Shown: positions 63,280-64,000 of the stretch, piece after piece
Position numbering within the stretch: position 1 is the first letter of the stretch
How the letters are laid out: the number at the start of each line of letters is the position of its first letter
NCBI RefSeq assembly: GCF_029277445.1
Contig: NZ_CP119566.1
Location: forward strand, 3,536,001-3,600,000
Source: Pararhizobium qamdonense
Lineage (GTDB): Bacteria; Pseudomonadota; Alphaproteobacteria; Rhizobiales; Rhizobiaceae
Direction: 5' to 3'
Length of the DNA: 64,000 nucleotides
Position numbers and translations under genes: made by a program
The notes under the pieces: model-generated
What the model saw: the letters and a program-made list of their open reading frames with translations, nothing else
Databases searched by the model: none
What the model was told of the DNA's origin: nothing

Positions 63280-63601
63280 GCCGGTCCCCCTCAATCGCAC
63301 CGGCAAGCAGGCGCCGTGCGTCATAGGGAGACAGAGCCGTGTCTTTGCTGCAACTTTGCGGCCGATTGCGTTTATACGGCACAACTTTTGTCCGGCTGGT
63401 AAACGAAGATTTAACACGGACACCGTCCGGGCGGGACCAAAGCCGCCAGCCAACAGGCTTCCACCAAGGCTCCGGGCGGCAATCCTGTTCATTTGCTGCA
63501 AGGTTCAGTTGTCGCGGGAACCAAACGCCCCTCGCCGCGTTATTCGGGCACGCCGCATAACCGTTTGAAAAAGCGGCCGGTTCATTGCAAGGAGAGACAT
63601 C
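63280..63601. other. Divergent promoter region
   Basis: 322 bases between the carboxypeptidase start (minus) and the 25-residue peptide gene (plus). It must hold both promoters; CAAGGAGAGACATC at the right edge is the peptide's ribosome-binding site. I see nothing else in it. Confidence 0.4.
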
Positions 63602-63679
63602 ATGGGACGCGGAATTCTACTTTGGCTGCTGGGGGTTCCGATCCCCATTATTATACTTCTCGCCCTCTTCTTCCGATAG
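63602..63679 (+). CDS. 25-residue membrane peptide
   Basis: A very short but convincing gene: AAGGAGAG is ideally placed before ATG 63602, and the product (MGRGILLWLLGVPIPIIILL, then ALFFR) is a single hydrophobic helix with a small Pro kink (VPIPIIILL) and basic residues at both ends. It is followed eight bases later by a membrane-protein gene, so cotranscription is likely. Similar tiny, hydrophobic peptides occur before general-stress membrane genes in Rhizobiaceae; no function is known to me. Confidence 0.72.
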   Translation: MGRGILLWLLGVPIPIIILLALFFR

Positions 63680-63687
63680 GTGGCGCG

Positions 63688-64000
63688 ATGACAATCCCGG
63701 TCTCAACGGTGCCAGCCGGCACCACCATCGAATCATCGGATTCCGCTGTCAGCTGGGGTGCAATTATCGCAGGCGCCGTGGCGGCTTCTGCAATCACGGT
63801 CGTTCTGTCGCTGCTCGGATCCGGCATCGGATTGAGCATGGCGTCACCTTTCTCATCCGAAGGCGCATCCCTGACCACATTCGCCATCACCACGGCGATC
63901 TGGCTGATCATCGTGCAATGGGCGTCTGCCGGTTTCGGCGGCTATATTGCCGGACGGCTGCGGACGAAATGGACAGGCGTCAACCGTGACGAAGTGTTTT
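63688..64000 (+). CDS. Membrane protein, 5' part
   Basis: The first 104 residues of a protein that runs beyond the window. After VPAGTTIESSDSAVSWGAIIAG comes a long Ala/Gly-rich helix (AAIIAGAVAASAITVVLSLLGSGIGL region), an extracellular-looking loop and a second helix (FAITTAIWLIIVQWASAGFGGYIAGRL). The SWGAIIAGAVAA start recalls small YeaQ/PRC-type or general membrane hypothetical proteins in Rhizobiales, but I cannot name the family with confidence. The start ATG 63688 lies eight bases after the small peptide's stop. Confidence 0.68.
   Translation, partial: MTIPVSTVPAGTTIESSDSAVSWGAIIAGAVAASAITVVLSLLGSGIGLSMASPFSSEGASLTTFAITTAIWLIIVQWASAGFGGYIAGRLRTKWTGVNRDEVF

Overview
The window looks like ordinary chromosomal sequence from a member of the Rhizobiaceae (Agrobacterium/Rhizobium/Sinorhizobium-like Alphaproteobacteria). 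The support is a high-GC coding style, a ccrM GANTC methyltransferase, a ctaC-ctaD-ctaB-ctaG-ctaE oxidase cluster, a rhizobial threonine synthase/M16 peptidase pair, an IalB-type protein and many rhizobial mosaic palindromic repeats (RIME/REP-like). The genus is an inference; no 16S rRNA or other decisive marker is present.

Region by region. 1-5.5 kb: the 3' end of cysN, a dense palindromic repeat, small hypothetical, membrane and lipoprotein genes, tRNA-Pro(CGG), and a small AT-rich insertion (about 4169-5460) carrying a trypsin-like peptidase. This insertion abuts the 3' end of tRNA-Gln(TTG) and is bounded on its far side by a 16/17-match copy of the tRNA 3' end. 5.9-13 kb: a cupin/MBL-fold/DCC run, a LysR regulator, DUF1499, lipoproteins, an alpha/beta hydrolase, and two adjacent toxin-antitoxin modules (HicBA on minus, Phd-VapC on plus). 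13-25 kb: ppdK, a PAS-GGDEF protein, smc, a DsbA-like lipoprotein, a DciA-like protein divergent from mutY, HAD and NTF2-like genes. 25-35 kb: an RTX calcium-binding protein, ccrM, an ABM/NIPSNAP pair controlled by a divergent ArsR-type regulator with an 18-bp palindrome between them, an MFS exporter, an aldo/keto reductase with divergent LysR, and a HAD phosphatase. 35-49 kb: thrC, an M16 peptidase, a GNAT enzyme, a 970-residue membrane GGDEF-EAL protein, a poorly coding stretch with an orphan PemK/MazF-like toxin, a zinc metallopeptidase, CsbD, AlgH/YqgE, a free-standing DsbD N-terminal domain, a peroxiredoxin, and an AHSA1/ArsR pair.

49-64 kb holds the core respiratory and cell-envelope block. 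On the minus strand, in transcription order, are ctaC, ctaD, ctaB, a 46-residue CoxF-like protein, ctaG and ctaE, then a HigBA-type toxin-antitoxin module, DUF983, SURF1, DUF1304, ispH, thrB and rnhA. On the other side lie ialB, tldD, a SPOR-domain D-alanyl-D-alanine carboxypeptidase, a 25-residue membrane peptide and a truncated membrane protein.

The most unusual things I see are the tRNA-Gln-adjacent peptidase island with recognisable att-like repeats, and the toxin-antitoxin module inside the oxidase assembly cluster. That module has its own promoter, with a palindromic operator in the spacer and a predicted nearly leaderless toxin start, and a terminator-like hairpin precedes it. I found no CRISPR array, no rRNA, no intact insertion sequence and no integrase.
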